A DNA stretch of 28,723 nt. Source: DASULA01 sp036278435. Lineage in GTDB: Bacteria > Actinomycetota > Actinomycetes > Mycobacteriales > DASULA01. Below, piece after piece: positions 1 to 8,410 of the stretch. The notes under the pieces were generated by a model. It was given only the letters and a program-made list of their open reading frames with translations, was not told the origin of the DNA and searched no databases. The stretch's first letter is position 1, and each line of letters opens with the position of its first letter. A program made the translations under genes and the position numbers. Location of the stretch: positions 1-28,723 of the forward strand of contig DASULA010000505.1 in NCBI GenBank assembly GCA_036278435.1, read 5' to 3'.

Positions 1-1
1 C

Positions 2-742
2 GCGGCGATCTGCCGGCGGCTGGCCGCGGCCGGAGTCCGGGTGGCAGTGGCCGACCTGGACGTCGACGGCGGCACGGCGGTTGCCGACGAGGTGGGCGGC
101 CTGTTCGTGCCCACCGACGTGACCGAACGCGCCCAACTCGACCGCGCCGTCGCCGCGGCGGTGGAACGCTTCGGGCGCCTTGACCTGGCCGCGCTCAACG
201 CCGGGGTGTCCTCGGCGGCCCGCTCGGGCCTGGACCCGTTCGACGAGCGCTGGTACCGCCGGATCGTGGGGATCAACCTGGACGGCGTGGTGTTCGGCGT
301 GGCCGCGGTGCTGCCGGCGTTGCGCCGCTGCGGCGGTGGCAGCATCGTGGCCACCGCATCACTGGCCGGGCTGGTGCCGATGCCCGCCGACGCGTTCTAC
401 ACGATGACCAAGACCGCGGTGGTCGGCCTGGTGCGTGCCCTGGCCGAACCACTGGCCGCATACCAGGTCCGGATCAACGCCCTTTGCCCCGGTTTCGCCG
501 ACACGCCGCTGGTCGCCGGGGCAAAGGAGCTGTTCGTCCGGGCGAACTTCCCGCTGCTCGACGCCGACGACGTGGCCGCGGCGTTCCAGACCGTGGCCGA
601 CGACCCCGGCAGCGGGCAGGCGTGGTTCGTCCAACCCGGCCGGGAACCGGCACCCTACCGGTTCCACGGCGTGCCCGGACCGCTCGTGGACGGCGCTTCG
701 GCCCCCCGGCCGCCCTCGCGCATCGGCGGGCCGGACACGTGA
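2..742 (+). CDS. Short-chain dehydrogenase/reductase (5' end outside window)
   Basis: NAD(P)-dependent oxidoreductase of the classical SDR family; the substrate cannot be told. The reading frame is open from base 2, so the N-terminus with the glycine-rich GxxxGxG dinucleotide-binding motif lies before the window. What remains runs from the second helix/strand (AVADLD, whose Asp after the second strand usually favours NAD over NADP) through the conserved LNAG stretch, the catalytic Ser in IVATASLAG (bases 359-361), and the YxxxK pair in FYTMTK (Tyr codon 398-400, Lys 410-412), followed by the ALCPGF motif typical after the active site. A GTG at 41 could look like a start, but that would remove the cofactor site. 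The C-terminus is proline-rich and short. The gene ends 34 bases before a quinone oxidoreductase in the same direction, so the two may be cotranscribed. Confidence 0.9.
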   Translation, partial: AAICRRLAAAGVRVAVADLDVDGGTAVADEVGGLFVPTDVTERAQLDRAVAAAVERFGRLDLAALNAGVSSAARSGLDPFDERWYRRIVGINLDGVVFGVAAVLPALRRCGGGSIVATASLAGLVPMPADAFYTMTKTAVVGLVRALAEPLAAYQVRINALCPGFADTPLVAGAKELFVRANFPLLDADDVAAAFQTVADDPGSGQAWFVQPGREPAPYRFHGVPGPLVDGASAPRPPSRIGGPDT

Positions 743-776
743 GTCAACCGTCGGCGCAGCGGAGCAGGGGGCGGGT

Positions 777-1778
777 ATGAAGGCGTGGCGGGTGCACGAG
801 CTGGGTGAACCCGAGCGGGTGCTCCGGTTCGACGAGGTGCCCGATCCCCAACCGGCACCGGGCAGCGTGCTGGTGCGGGTACGCGCGGTGGCGCTGAACT
901 TCCCCGACGTGTTGCTGTGCCAGGGCCGCTACCAGGACAAGCCACCGCTGCCGTTCACCCCGGGTCTGGAGGTGTGCGGCGAGGTGGTGGCCACCGGCGC
1001 CGGCAGCACCTGGGCGCCAGGCGCGTCGGTGTACGGGGCACCGGGCCTGCCCGGCGGCGGGCTCGCCGAGTACGTCCTGCTACCCGAGGCGGAGACCTAC
1101 CCGGTGCCCGACGGCATGCCCGACACGCAGGCCGCGGGCCTGTACATCACCTACCAGACCGCCTACGTCGGGTTACACCGGCGGGCCGCGTTGAAGTCCG
1201 GGGAGACGCTGCTGGTGCACGCCGGAGCCGGCGGGGTGGGCTCGGCCGCGATCCAGGTCGGCCGAGCCGCCGGAGCCCGGGTGATCGCCACCGCCGGCGG
1301 GCCGGCGAAGACGGCCCGATGCCTGCAACTGGGCGCGCACGAAGCGGTCGACTACAACGACCAGGACGTGGTCACCCGAATCCGGGAACTCACCTCCGGA
1401 CGCGGCGCGGACGTGGTCTTCGACCCGGTCGGCGGCGACGTGTTCGACGCGTCCCGGCGGTGCGTCGCCTTCGAAGGACGGCTGCTGGTCATCGGGTTCG
1501 CCGGCGGGCGGATCCCACAGGTGGCGGCCGGTCACGTACTGGTGAAGAACTACAGCGTGGTCGGCGTGCACTGGGGGCTGTACCGCAGACACGACCCCGA
1601 CTACGTCCGCAGCGTCCACGACGCGCTGGCCCGGCTGTACGCCCAGGGCGCGATCGAACCGCTGGTCGGACTGGAACTACCGCTGGACCGGGCACCGGAG
1701 GCGCTGCGGGCCCTGGCCGACCGGGCCACCGTCGGCAAGGTCGTGCTGCGCCCTCAGCCGGCCCCCACCGCCCGGTGA
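777..1778 (+). CDS. NADPH:quinone oxidoreductase family protein (zinc-free MDR)
   Basis: A 333-residue medium-chain dehydrogenase/reductase of the quinone oxidoreductase (zeta-crystallin-like) group, which reduces quinones or enones with NADPH. The N-terminal GroES-like half has the ALNFPDVLLCQGRY segment typical of the group and lacks the zinc-ligand pattern of alcohol dehydrogenases. The Rossmann half carries AGAGGVGSAAIQ, the cofactor-binding AxxGGVG motif, and the DPVGGDVFDAS segment. ATG at 777 was chosen because the protein then begins MKAWRVHELG, the usual start of the family, and GGAGCAGGGGG lies just upstream. A longer open frame from 435 reads through the SDR gene and is not the true start. 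It is followed by a stem-loop at 1813-1838. Substrate unknown. Confidence 0.93.
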   Translation: MKAWRVHELGEPERVLRFDEVPDPQPAPGSVLVRVRAVALNFPDVLLCQGRYQDKPPLPFTPGLEVCGEVVATGAGSTWAPGASVYGAPGLPGGGLAEYVLLPEAETYPVPDGMPDTQAAGLYITYQTAYVGLHRRAALKSGETLLVHAGAGGVGSAAIQVGRAAGARVIATAGGPAKTARCLQLGAHEAVDYNDQDVVTRIRELTSGRGADVVFDPVGGDVFDASRRCVAFEGRLLVIGFAGGRIPQVAAGHVLVKNYSVVGVHWGLYRRHDPDYVRSVHDALARLYAQGAIEPLVGLELPLDRAPEALRALADRATVGKVVLRPQPAPTAR

Positions 1779-1812
1779 CCCCAGGTGCCCGGCGGCCCCC
1801 GGCGGCGCTGGC

Positions 1813-1838
1813 GGCCAGGTGGGCGCGCTCACCTGGCC
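1813..1838 (+). terminator. Stem-loop after quinone oxidoreductase
   Basis: GGCCAGGTG (1813-1821) and CACCTGGCC (1830-1838) form a perfect 9-bp stem with an 8-base loop, 35 bases after the quinone oxidoreductase stop and 53 bases before the next start. There is no T-run, so it may be an actinobacterial U-less terminator or a 5' structure of the following gene. Confidence 0.5.
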
Positions 1839-1890
1839 GACCGGCGCGTTCCGTCGGACCCGGCCACCCCCATCCGGCAGGATTCCGCTC

Positions 1891-3870
1891 ATGACCTCTA
1901 CCGCACCGTACGGCGCCTGGACGTCTCCGATCACCGCCGCGGATGTCGCGCGTAGCGGGGTACGGCTCAGATTCCCCCGACTCGTCGGCGAGGGCGGCCA
2001 GCAGGTGTGGTGGCTCGAAGGCCGCCCGGAGCAGGGCGGCCGGCAGGCCGTGGTGCGCCAGCTCGCCGACGGATCGGTGCACGACGTGCTGCCCGCGCCG
2101 TGGAACGCCCGCACCCGGGTGCACGAGTACGGCGGCCAGTCGTTCCTGGCGGTGCCGCACGGCCGGTCCGGTGAGCACGCGCTGGTGTTCACCGAGTTCA
2201 CCGACCAGCGGCTGTACCGGCTGGACCCGGATTCGGCCGAACCCGTGCCACTCACCCCGGCCCCGCGGCAACCGGCCGGGCTGCGCTACGCCGATCCGGT
2301 GGCCGACCCGTCCGGCCGGTCGGTGTGGTGCGTGCGCGAGTCACACGAGTCGGACGGCATGGTCCGCCGGCACCTGGTCACCGTGCCGCTGGACGGATCC
2401 GGTGAGGTCACCGAGGTGGTGTCCGGCAGCGACTTCCTGGCCTGGCCGCGCCCCTCGGCGGACGGGCGGCTGCTCGCCTGGGTCGCCTGGGACCACCCGC
2501 GGATGCCCTGGGACGGCACCGAGCTGCGGGTCGGACAGATCGGCCCGGAGGGCACCGTGGACCGGTGGCGCACCCTGCTGGGCGGCCCGACCGAGTCGGT
2601 GCTCCAACCGGAGTGGGCCCGAACCGACACGTTGTACGCCGCCTCGGACCGCTCCGGCTGGTGGAACCTGTACCGGATCGGCCTGGCCGGCGGGGAACCC
2701 GAGCCGCTCTGCCCGCGCCCGGAGGAGTTCGGCTCCCCGCTGTGGCAGCTGGGCTTCGCCAGCTACGCGGTGCTCGACGACGGCCGGTTGGCCGTACTGC
2801 ACGGCGTGGGCGGGCATGCGCTGGGCCTGCTCGACCCGTCCACCGGTGCGTTGAACGACCTGGACCTGCCCTACACCAACTGGGGTGCGACGCTGGACAC
2901 CCGGGGCGCCGCCGCGGTCGCCATCGCCGCCAGCCCGGTACGCGCGCCGGAGGTGCTCCGGATCGACCTGGCCACCGGGGCGGCCAGCACGGTGCGCTCA
3001 TCGATGCCCGACACCCCCGACCCGGCCTACCTGTCGCTGCCCAGCTCCCAGCGGCTGCCCGGCCCGGACGGGCGGGACGTGCACGCCCACGTGTACCCGC
3101 CGACCAACCCCGACCTGCGCGGCCCGGCGGGGGAGTCACCGCCCTACCTGGTGTTCGTGCACGGCGGGCCGACCGCGAACGCCGGGGTGGCCCTGGACCT
3201 GGAGAAGGCGTACTTCACCAGCCGGGGCATCGGGGTCATCGACGTCAACTACGGCGGGTCCAGCGGCTACGGTCGGGCCTACCGGGAACGGCTGCGCGAG
3301 CAGTGGGGCATCGTTGACGTGCAGGACTCGGTGGCCGCGGTACGCGCCCTGGTCGAACGGGGCGACGCCGACGGCGCCCGGCTGGCGATCCGGGGCGGCA
3401 GCGCCGGCGGGTGGACCGTGCTGGCCGCGCTCACCGGCACCGACGCGTTCGGCGCGGGCACGTCCTACTACGGGGTGGCCGAGTTGGTGCGGTTCGCCGA
3501 GGACACGCACGACTTCGAGTCCCGCTACCTGGACGGGCTGATCGGCCCGCTACCCCAGTGCCGGGACCGGTACGTGGCACGGGCACCGCTGTCCCATGTC
3601 GACGAGTTGTCCTGCCCGGTGCTGCTGCTCCAGGGTGCCGAGGACCAGGTGGTGCCACCGTCCCAGGCGGAGATGTTCCGCGACGCCCTGGCTCGGAAGG
3701 GCATCCGGCACGCCTACCTGCTCTTCGACGGCGAGCAGCACGGTTTCCGCAGGGCCGAGACACAGATCACCTGCCTGCACGCCGAACTGTCCTTCTACGG
3801 GCAGGTCTTCGGCTTCGACCCGCCCGGCGTGCCGCGGCTGGAACTGACCACCGGGCGACGACCGGGCTGA
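1891..3870 (+). CDS. S9 family (prolyl oligopeptidase/acyl-aminoacyl peptidase type) serine peptidase
   Basis: A 659-residue cytosolic-type peptidase (no signal peptide seen) that by family would cleave short peptides or acylated N-terminal residues. About the first 400 residues are the irregular beta-propeller (repeated GxxVW/WARPSPDGRLLAW-like blades); the rest is the alpha/beta-hydrolase domain. The catalytic triad is readable: Ser504 in GGSAGG, Asp585 in GAEDQVV, His617 in EQHGFR. The oxyanion-region HGGPT is also present. ATG at 1891 gives MTSTAPYGAW; a longer frame from 1819 would start inside the upstream stem-loop. CAGGAT lies 7 bases before the ATG and could be either a weak ribosome site (AGGA) or a leaderless -10. 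Transcription probably ends at the hairpin at 3888-3922, inside the convergent DUF5703 gene. Confidence 0.95.
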   Translation: MTSTAPYGAWTSPITAADVARSGVRLRFPRLVGEGGQQVWWLEGRPEQGGRQAVVRQLADGSVHDVLPAPWNARTRVHEYGGQSFLAVPHGRSGEHALVFTEFTDQRLYRLDPDSAEPVPLTPAPRQPAGLRYADPVADPSGRSVWCVRESHESDGMVRRHLVTVPLDGSGEVTEVVSGSDFLAWPRPSADGRLLAWVAWDHPRMPWDGTELRVGQIGPEGTVDRWRTLLGGPTESVLQPEWARTDTLYAASDRSGWWNLYRIGLAGGEPEPLCPRPEEFGSPLWQLGFASYAVLDDGRLAVLHGVGGHALGLLDPSTGALNDLDLPYTNWGATLDTRGAAAVAIAASPVRAPEVLRIDLATGAASTVRSSMPDTPDPAYLSLPSSQRLPGPDGRDVHAHVYPPTNPDLRGPAGESPPYLVFVHGGPTANAGVALDLEKAYFTSRGIGVIDVNYGGSSGYGRAYRERLREQWGIVDVQDSVAAVRALVERGDADGARLAIRGGSAGGWTVLAALTGTDAFGAGTSYYGVAELVRFAEDTHDFESRYLDGLIGPLPQCRDRYVARAPLSHVDELSCPVLLLQGAEDQVVPPSQAEMFRDALARKGIRHAYLLFDGEQHGFRRAETQITCLHAELSFYGQVFGFDPPGVPRLELTTGRRPG

Positions 3871-3880
3871 GATCGGGCCG

Positions 3881-4087
3881 TTACAGCAGCGGACCGGGCA
3901 GCCGCAGCCCGGTCCGCTTTCTGCGCAGCCACACCTGGCGGCTCCCGTCTGGGTGCACCCGGACCCGGGTCAGTTCCCACCCGCCGTACTCGGCGTGCAG
4001 GGTCAACTGGACCGCCGCACTGGACTGGTCCGTGCCTGGCGGGATCCGCACCGGGGCGTACTCGTAGTCCTGCTGTACCCGAGCCAT
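3881..4087 (-). CDS. DUF5703 family protein
   Basis: A 68-residue protein of unknown function that I recognise as the actinobacterial DUF5703 type: DYEYAPVRIPPGT near the N-terminus, then HAEYGGWELTRVRVHPDGSRQVWLRRK. Probably a small beta-rich cytosolic protein. Start choice: ATG at 4087 (MARVQQDYEY) has CACAAT, a -10-like hexamer, exactly 7 bases upstream, matching the leaderless pattern of the window. ATG at 4096 would add three residues and is the alternative. The gene is convergent with the S9 peptidase, only 10 bases apart, and its last codons form one arm of the hairpin at 3888-3922. Confidence 0.75.
   Translation of the reverse strand: MARVQQDYEYAPVRIPPGTDQSSAAVQLTLHAEYGGWELTRVRVHPDGSRQVWLRRKRTGLRLPGPLL
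3888..3922 (+). terminator. Strong intrinsic terminator for the S9 peptidase, inside DUF5703 coding end
   Basis: AGCGGACCGGGC (3888-3899) and GCCCGGTCCGCT (3907-3918) form a perfect 12-bp GC-rich stem with a 7-base loop, followed by TTTCT. It lies 17 bases after the peptidase stop and overlaps codons near the C-terminus of the opposite gene, so the coding sequence doubles as a terminator. Confidence 0.8.
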
Positions 4088-4189
4088 GCCGGGCATTGTG
4101 CCCCGTCAACGGGCCGGTCGTCTGCACTTGACCCGCTCGACATCGGTGATCGGTTCACCACGCGCCCGAACGGATGCCCCCGACGGGGA

Positions 4190-6154
4190 TTACCCGGCCG
4201 CGTCCCGCAGGAGTTCACGCAGCCGGGTACGCCGCGGCCGGGCCCCCACGTCACGTACGGCCCGGGCCAGCACCGGGCCGGAGGCGTGCACGATCGACAG
4301 GTGCCGCCGGGCCCGGGTCAGCGCGGTGTAGACCAGCGGCCGGGAGAGCATGCCACCGGCCTCGGGCGGCAGCACCACCACCACCGCGGGCCACTCCGAC
4401 CCCTGCGCCCGGTGCACCGTGATCGCCCAGCCGTGCAACAGGTCCGACAGCGCCTTGCCCGACACCTTCGCCGGCCCCGAGGCGAACTCCACGGTCACCT
4501 GGCCGTGGCCGGCCGCGGTGACCACACCGACCTCGCCGTTGGCGAAACCGGCGGGTTCACAGTCCAGGTGGTTGGCCGTGGCCACCACCCGATCGCCCGG
4601 GTCGAACCCGGCCACGGTCCCCCGGCCGGGGTTCAGCCGCGCCTTGAGCGCCCGGTTCAGCTCGGCCGTACCGGCCGGACCCCGGTGCACCGGGGTGACC
4701 ACCTGCACGTCGGCCGACTCGATGCCCAGCGCGCGGGGTATCGAGTCGGTGACCAGTTGCACCACCCGGTGCGACGCCTGCGCCGACCCGGCGGCGGACA
4801 CCACCACCACCTCCCGGTCGGGGGAGTCCACCTGAGGCAGTTCCCCGCCGCGCACCGCGGTGGCCAGCCTCGCGATCGCCCCGCCCTCGGCCTGCCGGTA
4901 CAGGGTGGTCAGCTCGGTGACCGGCACGGTGCCCGATTCCACCAGGTCGGCCAGTACCCGCCCGGCGCCGATGGAGGGCAGTTGCGCCGGGTCTCCGACG
5001 AACAGCAGGTGGGTGCCCTCGTCACAGGCCTCCACCAGTGCCGCGGCCAGTTCCGCGTCGAGCATGGACGCCTCGTCGACCACGACGACGTCGCAGTCCA
5101 GCGGCCAGCTCTCACCCCGGCTGAACACGACCGTGCCGTAGCCGGGACGCCCGCGTCGGTCGGCCTCGCCCCGGCCGTGCGCGCCGAGCAGCCGGTGGAT
5201 GGTGCTGGCCGGTGCGCCGGTCAGTTCCTCCAGCCGTTTGGCGGCCCGGCCGGTCGGGGCGGCCAGGGCGATCCGCGCCCCGTGCCGGGCGCAGATCCGC
5301 ACCAGGGTGGCCACGGTGCGGCTCTTGCCAGTTCCCGGGCCGCCGGTGAGCACGCTCACCCCGTGACCCAGCGCGTTGGTGACCGCCCCGCGCTGGGCCT
5401 CGTCCAGGTCCTCGGCGGCCTCGTCAACATCTCCGGGTTGGCCGATGGGCTTGGCGGTGGCGGCGAGTCGGGTCACCGCCTCGGCCACGCCGTCCTCGGC
5501 CATGGCGTACCGGTCCAGCGCGAGCACCGTGCCGGGCGGGGCGGCATCGGTGTCCGCGCCGTCCACGCCGTCCGCGGCCGGGATCACCGCCCCGGACTGG
5601 CAGGCCGCCTCGATCGCCGCGGCCGGGTCGGGCACGCCCTCGGCGTCCAGCGCGGAGGCCACCACACCGGCCGGCAGCATGGTGTGCCCGTCGCGGGCGG
5701 CACGCACCAGCGCGTGGGCGACCAGGGCCCGGCCGCGCCGCGGATCGGACCGCCGCACCCCGGGCGCGACGGCGATCGCGAACCGGTCCGCCTCGCCGAC
5801 CTTCGCCTCGGGCAGTTCCAGCAGCCGCCACGGGTCGTCGGCCAGCAACCGGGCCGCGTCCTCGCCGAGCAGGTCGATGGCCCGCGCGGCCCACCGCGCC
5901 GGCAGGCCCACCGGCACCATCATCGCGGTCACCTGGTAGGCGGTGCCGGCACCGATCCAGGACGAGTACAGCCGCTCAGCCCGCACCGGGCCGACCCCGG
6001 GCAGCTCACCGAGCCGGTCGGCGGTGACGTCGTCGGGCCGACGTATGCCGGCCTCGGATAGTGCCGCGGCCAGGGTGCGACCAAGCCCGGGCCACAGGCC
6101 CGCCTGGCAGAACGCGGCGAACACCGGATCGGAGGGGGCGACGTCATCAGCCAC
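4190..6154 (-). CDS. RecD2-like ATP-dependent DNA helicase
   Basis: A 654-residue superfamily 1B helicase of the RecD/RecD2 (TraA-like) type, predicted to unwind DNA 5' to 3' in repair. The N-terminal part has helix-hairpin-helix elements (RRPDDVTADRLGELPGVGPVRAERL, given here in short: LGELPGVGPVRAE near residue 55) as in RecD2. The motor begins with Walker A GGPGTGKSRT near residue 270, Walker B VVVVDEASMLD, motif III FVGDPAQLPS, and ends with VHRAQGSEW and TALTRARRHL, the UvrD-type C-terminal motifs. It is somewhat shorter than Deinococcus RecD2. The GTG at 6154 has TAAGGT exactly 6 bases upstream, a leaderless arrangement. There is no recB or recC next to it, so it is not the RecBCD subunit. 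It diverges from the iron-box gene; the 71-bp shared region may link their control. Confidence 0.92.
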   Translation of the reverse strand: MADDVAPSDPVFAAFCQAGLWPGLGRTLAAALSEAGIRRPDDVTADRLGELPGVGPVRAERLYSSWIGAGTAYQVTAMMVPVGLPARWAARAIDLLGEDAARLLADDPWRLLELPEAKVGEADRFAIAVAPGVRRSDPRRGRALVAHALVRAARDGHTMLPAGVVASALDAEGVPDPAAAIEAACQSGAVIPAADGVDGADTDAAPPGTVLALDRYAMAEDGVAEAVTRLAATAKPIGQPGDVDEAAEDLDEAQRGAVTNALGHGVSVLTGGPGTGKSRTVATLVRICARHGARIALAAPTGRAAKRLEELTGAPASTIHRLLGAHGRGEADRRGRPGYGTVVFSRGESWPLDCDVVVVDEASMLDAELAAALVEACDEGTHLLFVGDPAQLPSIGAGRVLADLVESGTVPVTELTTLYRQAEGGAIARLATAVRGGELPQVDSPDREVVVVSAAGSAQASHRVVQLVTDSIPRALGIESADVQVVTPVHRGPAGTAELNRALKARLNPGRGTVAGFDPGDRVVATANHLDCEPAGFANGEVGVVTAAGHGQVTVEFASGPAKVSGKALSDLLHGWAITVHRAQGSEWPAVVVVLPPEAGGMLSRPLVYTALTRARRHLSIVHASGPVLARAVRDVGARPRRTRLRELLRDAAG

Positions 6155-6160
6155 GCCGCG

Positions 6161-6166
6161 ACCTTA
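6161..6166 (-). promoter_or_regulatory. -10 box of recD2-like gene (leaderless)
   Basis: TAAGGT on the minus strand, then six bases CGCGGC and the GTG start at 6154. This spacing puts the transcription start at or next to the start codon. Confidence 0.55.
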
Positions 6167-6190
6167 GAGCACCACCGCCAGCGACCTGAA

Positions 6191-6209
6191 TTAGGTTAGG
6201 CTCACCTAA
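6191..6209 (+). promoter_or_regulatory. Iron box (IdeR/DmdR/DtxR-type operator)
   Basis: TTAGGTTAGGCTCACCTAA matches the actinobacterial iron-box consensus TTAGGTTAGGCTAACCTAA at 18 of 19 positions. It contains two -10-like hexamers (TAGGTT, TAGGCT) and lies 16 bases upstream of the sucrase/ferredoxin-like start and 37 bases upstream of the divergent helicase start. By the known action of DtxR-type regulators, iron-loaded repressor bound here would block the downstream promoter. Confidence 0.9.
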
Positions 6210-6225
6210 ACCTCTGGAGGTGGTG

Positions 6226-7308
6226 GTGGATCCGAATGGCGGCCCGGGACCGAGCCCGGCGAAGTGGGGGTCGCGCCCGGAACACGGGCCCGCCGGGACG
6301 ACCGCCGGCCCCAGGCGGCAGTGCGCCGCGCTGTCACAGAGCCTGGCCGAGCCGCTCGCCGCGACCGCGCCGCCGGGCGGGGGGTCGTGGCTGGCCGTGG
6401 AACACGTCGGGCCGTGGCCTTCGCGGGCCGAGGACGCCCACCTGGCCCTGCCGGCCGGTGGCGGCGTGCTCCGCCGGGCCGTGGCGCTGGGGATCCGGGT
6501 CCAACTGATCCGCCGGTCCGGGCGGCACCACCCCGAACCGCCCGGACGCACGGTGCTGGTGTCGTCCACCCGGGGCGGCCAACCGTGGCTGGAACGCATC
6601 GTCATGGACCACCCGGGCGCACTCGACCGGTTGGACCTGGCCGCACTGGCCGACGGCCGCGCCCCCGGGTTCGGCCGGCCCAGCCGGTATCCGGAACTGC
6701 TGGTGTGCACCCACGGCCGCAAGGACACCTGCTGCGCCCGGCACGGCCGGCCGGTCGCGGCCACCATGCGGGCCGCCCACCCAGACCGGGTCTGGGAGAC
6801 CACCCACCTGGGCGGGGATCGGTTCGCCGGCAACGTCGCGTGCCTGCCGCCCGGCACCTACCACGGCAGGGTCACCGCCGACACCGCCAGGGCGGTGGCC
6901 ACCGCCTGCCTGGCCGGCGAGGTCCACCTGCCGACCTACCGGGGCCGCACCGGGCTGCCCGGCCCGGCCCAGGCCGCCGAACACGCGGTCCGGCAGGCCA
7001 CCGGCCTGGTGCGGCTGGACCAGGTGATCGTGCGGACGGTCCAGCCGCTGGGCCGGGCACACCTGGTGGTGCTGCTGGCCGGCGGCCGGCGGATCGCCGT
7101 GCCGGTTCGGCCGGTCCACACCGGCCCACCGCGCCCGACAAGCTGCGCCGGCTGCACCCAGGACGTCCCCACCTCATACCTCCCCGGCAGCCTGTACCTT
7201 CTGCCCGACCCACCGCACACCGGGTATCCACGGCACCCACCGAACGACCCGAACGACACCAACCGGCGCCCCGGTGGCGCCAGCCAGCGGGATCAGCGCT
7301 CCGGGTAG
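6226..7308 (+). CDS. Sucrase/ferredoxin-like family protein, iron-regulated
   Basis: About 360 residues of the sucrase/ferredoxin-like (Suc_Fer) family, a thioredoxin-fold protein related to [2Fe-2S] ferredoxins; biochemical role not settled. Visible features are RRQCAALSQS near the N-terminus, the cysteine cluster in CTHGRKDTCCARHG near residue 165, THLGGDRFAGNVACLPPG, and a late CAGCTQDVPTSY. These cysteines could hold an Fe-S cluster. Three in-frame GTG codons lie at 6220, 6223 and 6226; GTG 6226 is preferred since GGAGG ends five bases before it, whereas 6220 overlaps that site. The iron box directly upstream implies expression under iron limitation, so a role in iron reduction, siderophore release or Fe-S economy is an inference. 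The 3' end overlaps the convergent aldo/keto reductase by 16 bases. Confidence 0.88.
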   Translation: MDPNGGPGPSPAKWGSRPEHGPAGTTAGPRRQCAALSQSLAEPLAATAPPGGGSWLAVEHVGPWPSRAEDAHLALPAGGGVLRRAVALGIRVQLIRRSGRHHPEPPGRTVLVSSTRGGQPWLERIVMDHPGALDRLDLAALADGRAPGFGRPSRYPELLVCTHGRKDTCCARHGRPVAATMRAAHPDRVWETTHLGGDRFAGNVACLPPGTYHGRVTADTARAVATACLAGEVHLPTYRGRTGLPGPAQAAEHAVRQATGLVRLDQVIVRTVQPLGRAHLVVLLAGGRRIAVPVRPVHTGPPRPTSCAGCTQDVPTSYLPGSLYLLPDPPHTGYPRHPPNDPNDTNRRPGGASQRDQRSG

Positions 7309-8261
7309 CCGATCGGTGGGGCCGACACGTCGTCGAGGGCGTCGCGGATCTCCGGGGGCAGCGACACCGCCTCGCTGGCCAGCGAGCCGGCCAACTGACC
7401 GACCGTGCGAGCCCCCACGATCGGCGCGGTCACCGCCGGCCGGTCGCGGATCCAGGCCAGCGCCACGGCCAGCGGCGAGGTTCCCAGCCCCTCGGCCGCG
7501 GTGGCCACCGCCTCGACGACGCGGGACGCCTCGTCGGTGAGGTGGGGTTCGACGAACTCCTGGAAACTCGGCGAGGCGGCCCGGGAGTCCGACGGAGTGC
7601 CGTGCCGGTACTTGCCGGTGAGCACGCCGCGACCCAGCGGCGACCAGGGCAGCAGGCCCACCCCGGCGTCCAGGCAGGCCGGCACCACCTCCCGCTCGAC
7701 CCCCCGCTGCACCAGCGAGTACTCCATCTGCGAGGACACGATGCGGGCCCGGCCAGGCCAGGCACGCTGCCAGCTCGCCGCCCGCGCGGTCTGCCAGCCG
7801 GTGAAGTTCGACACCCCCACGTAGCGGACCCGACCGCTGGCCACCGCGTGGTCCAGCGCCCCGAGCGTCTCCTCCAGCGGCACCTGGCGGTCCCAGGCGT
7901 GCAGTTGCCACAGGTCGAGGTAGTCGGTCCGCAGCCTGGCCAGCGACGCGTCCAGGGCGGCCAGCAGATGCCCGCGGCTGGACCCGCCGCCCAGCGGACC
8001 GGGACCGGTCCGGCCGAATGCCTTGGTCGCCACCACCATCTCCGCCCGGGGAACCACGTCACGCAGCAGCCGGCCCAGCACCCGCTCGCTCTCACCGTCG
8101 ACATACACATCGGCGGTGTCGACCAGGGTGCCACCGGCCTCCCGGAACGCGGTGAGCTGCGCGGCGGCGTCGTCCTCGTCGGTGTCGCCCCCCCAGGTCA
8201 TCGTGCCCAGGCCCAGGCGTGAGACGACCAGGCCGCTACCCCCCAGCGCGCGCTGCTCCAT
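7293..8261 (-). CDS. Aldo/keto reductase
   Basis: A 322-residue NADPH-dependent aldo/keto reductase with a (beta/alpha)8 barrel; substrate unknown. The start MEQRALGGSGLVVSRLGLGTMTWG is typical of the YajO/oxidoreductase-like AKR groups. The catalytic tetrad can be read: Asp and Tyr in DTADVYVDGESE, Lys in VATKAFG, His in LWQLHAWD. VSNFTGWQ and the C-terminal IVGARTVGQL (phosphate binding of NADPH) follow. ATG at 8261 is chosen because the family start falls there; an open frame to 8375 would add 38 Arg/Pro-rich residues not typical of the family. No clear ribosome site is visible. It is convergent with the iron-box gene. Confidence 0.93.
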   Translation of the reverse strand: MEQRALGGSGLVVSRLGLGTMTWGGDTDEDDAAAQLTAFREAGGTLVDTADVYVDGESERVLGRLLRDVVPRAEMVVATKAFGRTGPGPLGGGSSRGHLLAALDASLARLRTDYLDLWQLHAWDRQVPLEETLGALDHAVASGRVRYVGVSNFTGWQTARAASWQRAWPGRARIVSSQMEYSLVQRGVEREVVPACLDAGVGLLPWSPLGRGVLTGKYRHGTPSDSRAASPSFQEFVEPHLTDEASRVVEAVATAAEGLGTSPLAVALAWIRDRPAVTAPIVGARTVGQLAGSLASEAVSLPPEIRDALDDVSAPPIGYPER

Positions 8262-8389
8262 CACGACCACGACCCGGTGTCGCCGGCGACGGGCGGGCAG
8301 CCGGGGCGGGCCCGGCGGCATGCCCCGATGCCACCAGCACGTCGTGTACCGCATCCGACCATTACCGACTCCCACCCTCCACTGATACC

Positions 8390-8407
8390 TGACAGCTACC
8401 TGACAGC
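8390..8407 (+). promoter_or_regulatory. Tandem direct repeat resembling a PhoP-type response-regulator site
   Basis: TGACAGC-TACC-TGACAGC: two identical 7-bp units with a 4-bp spacer, part of an exact 11-bp tandem repeat (TACCTGACAGC, 8386-8407). The 11-bp period places both units on one face of the helix. Mycobacterial PhoP binds TCACAGC-N4-TCACAGC, which differs by one base per unit. The regulator itself is not in the window. Confidence 0.5.
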
Positions 8408-8410
8408 GTC

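Noticed and set aside
3953..6061. Long plus-strand open frame (702 codons)
   Set aside because: It is antisense to the RecD2-like gene, rich in Arg/His/Gly, and has no recognisable motif; the opposite strand has complete helicase motifs.
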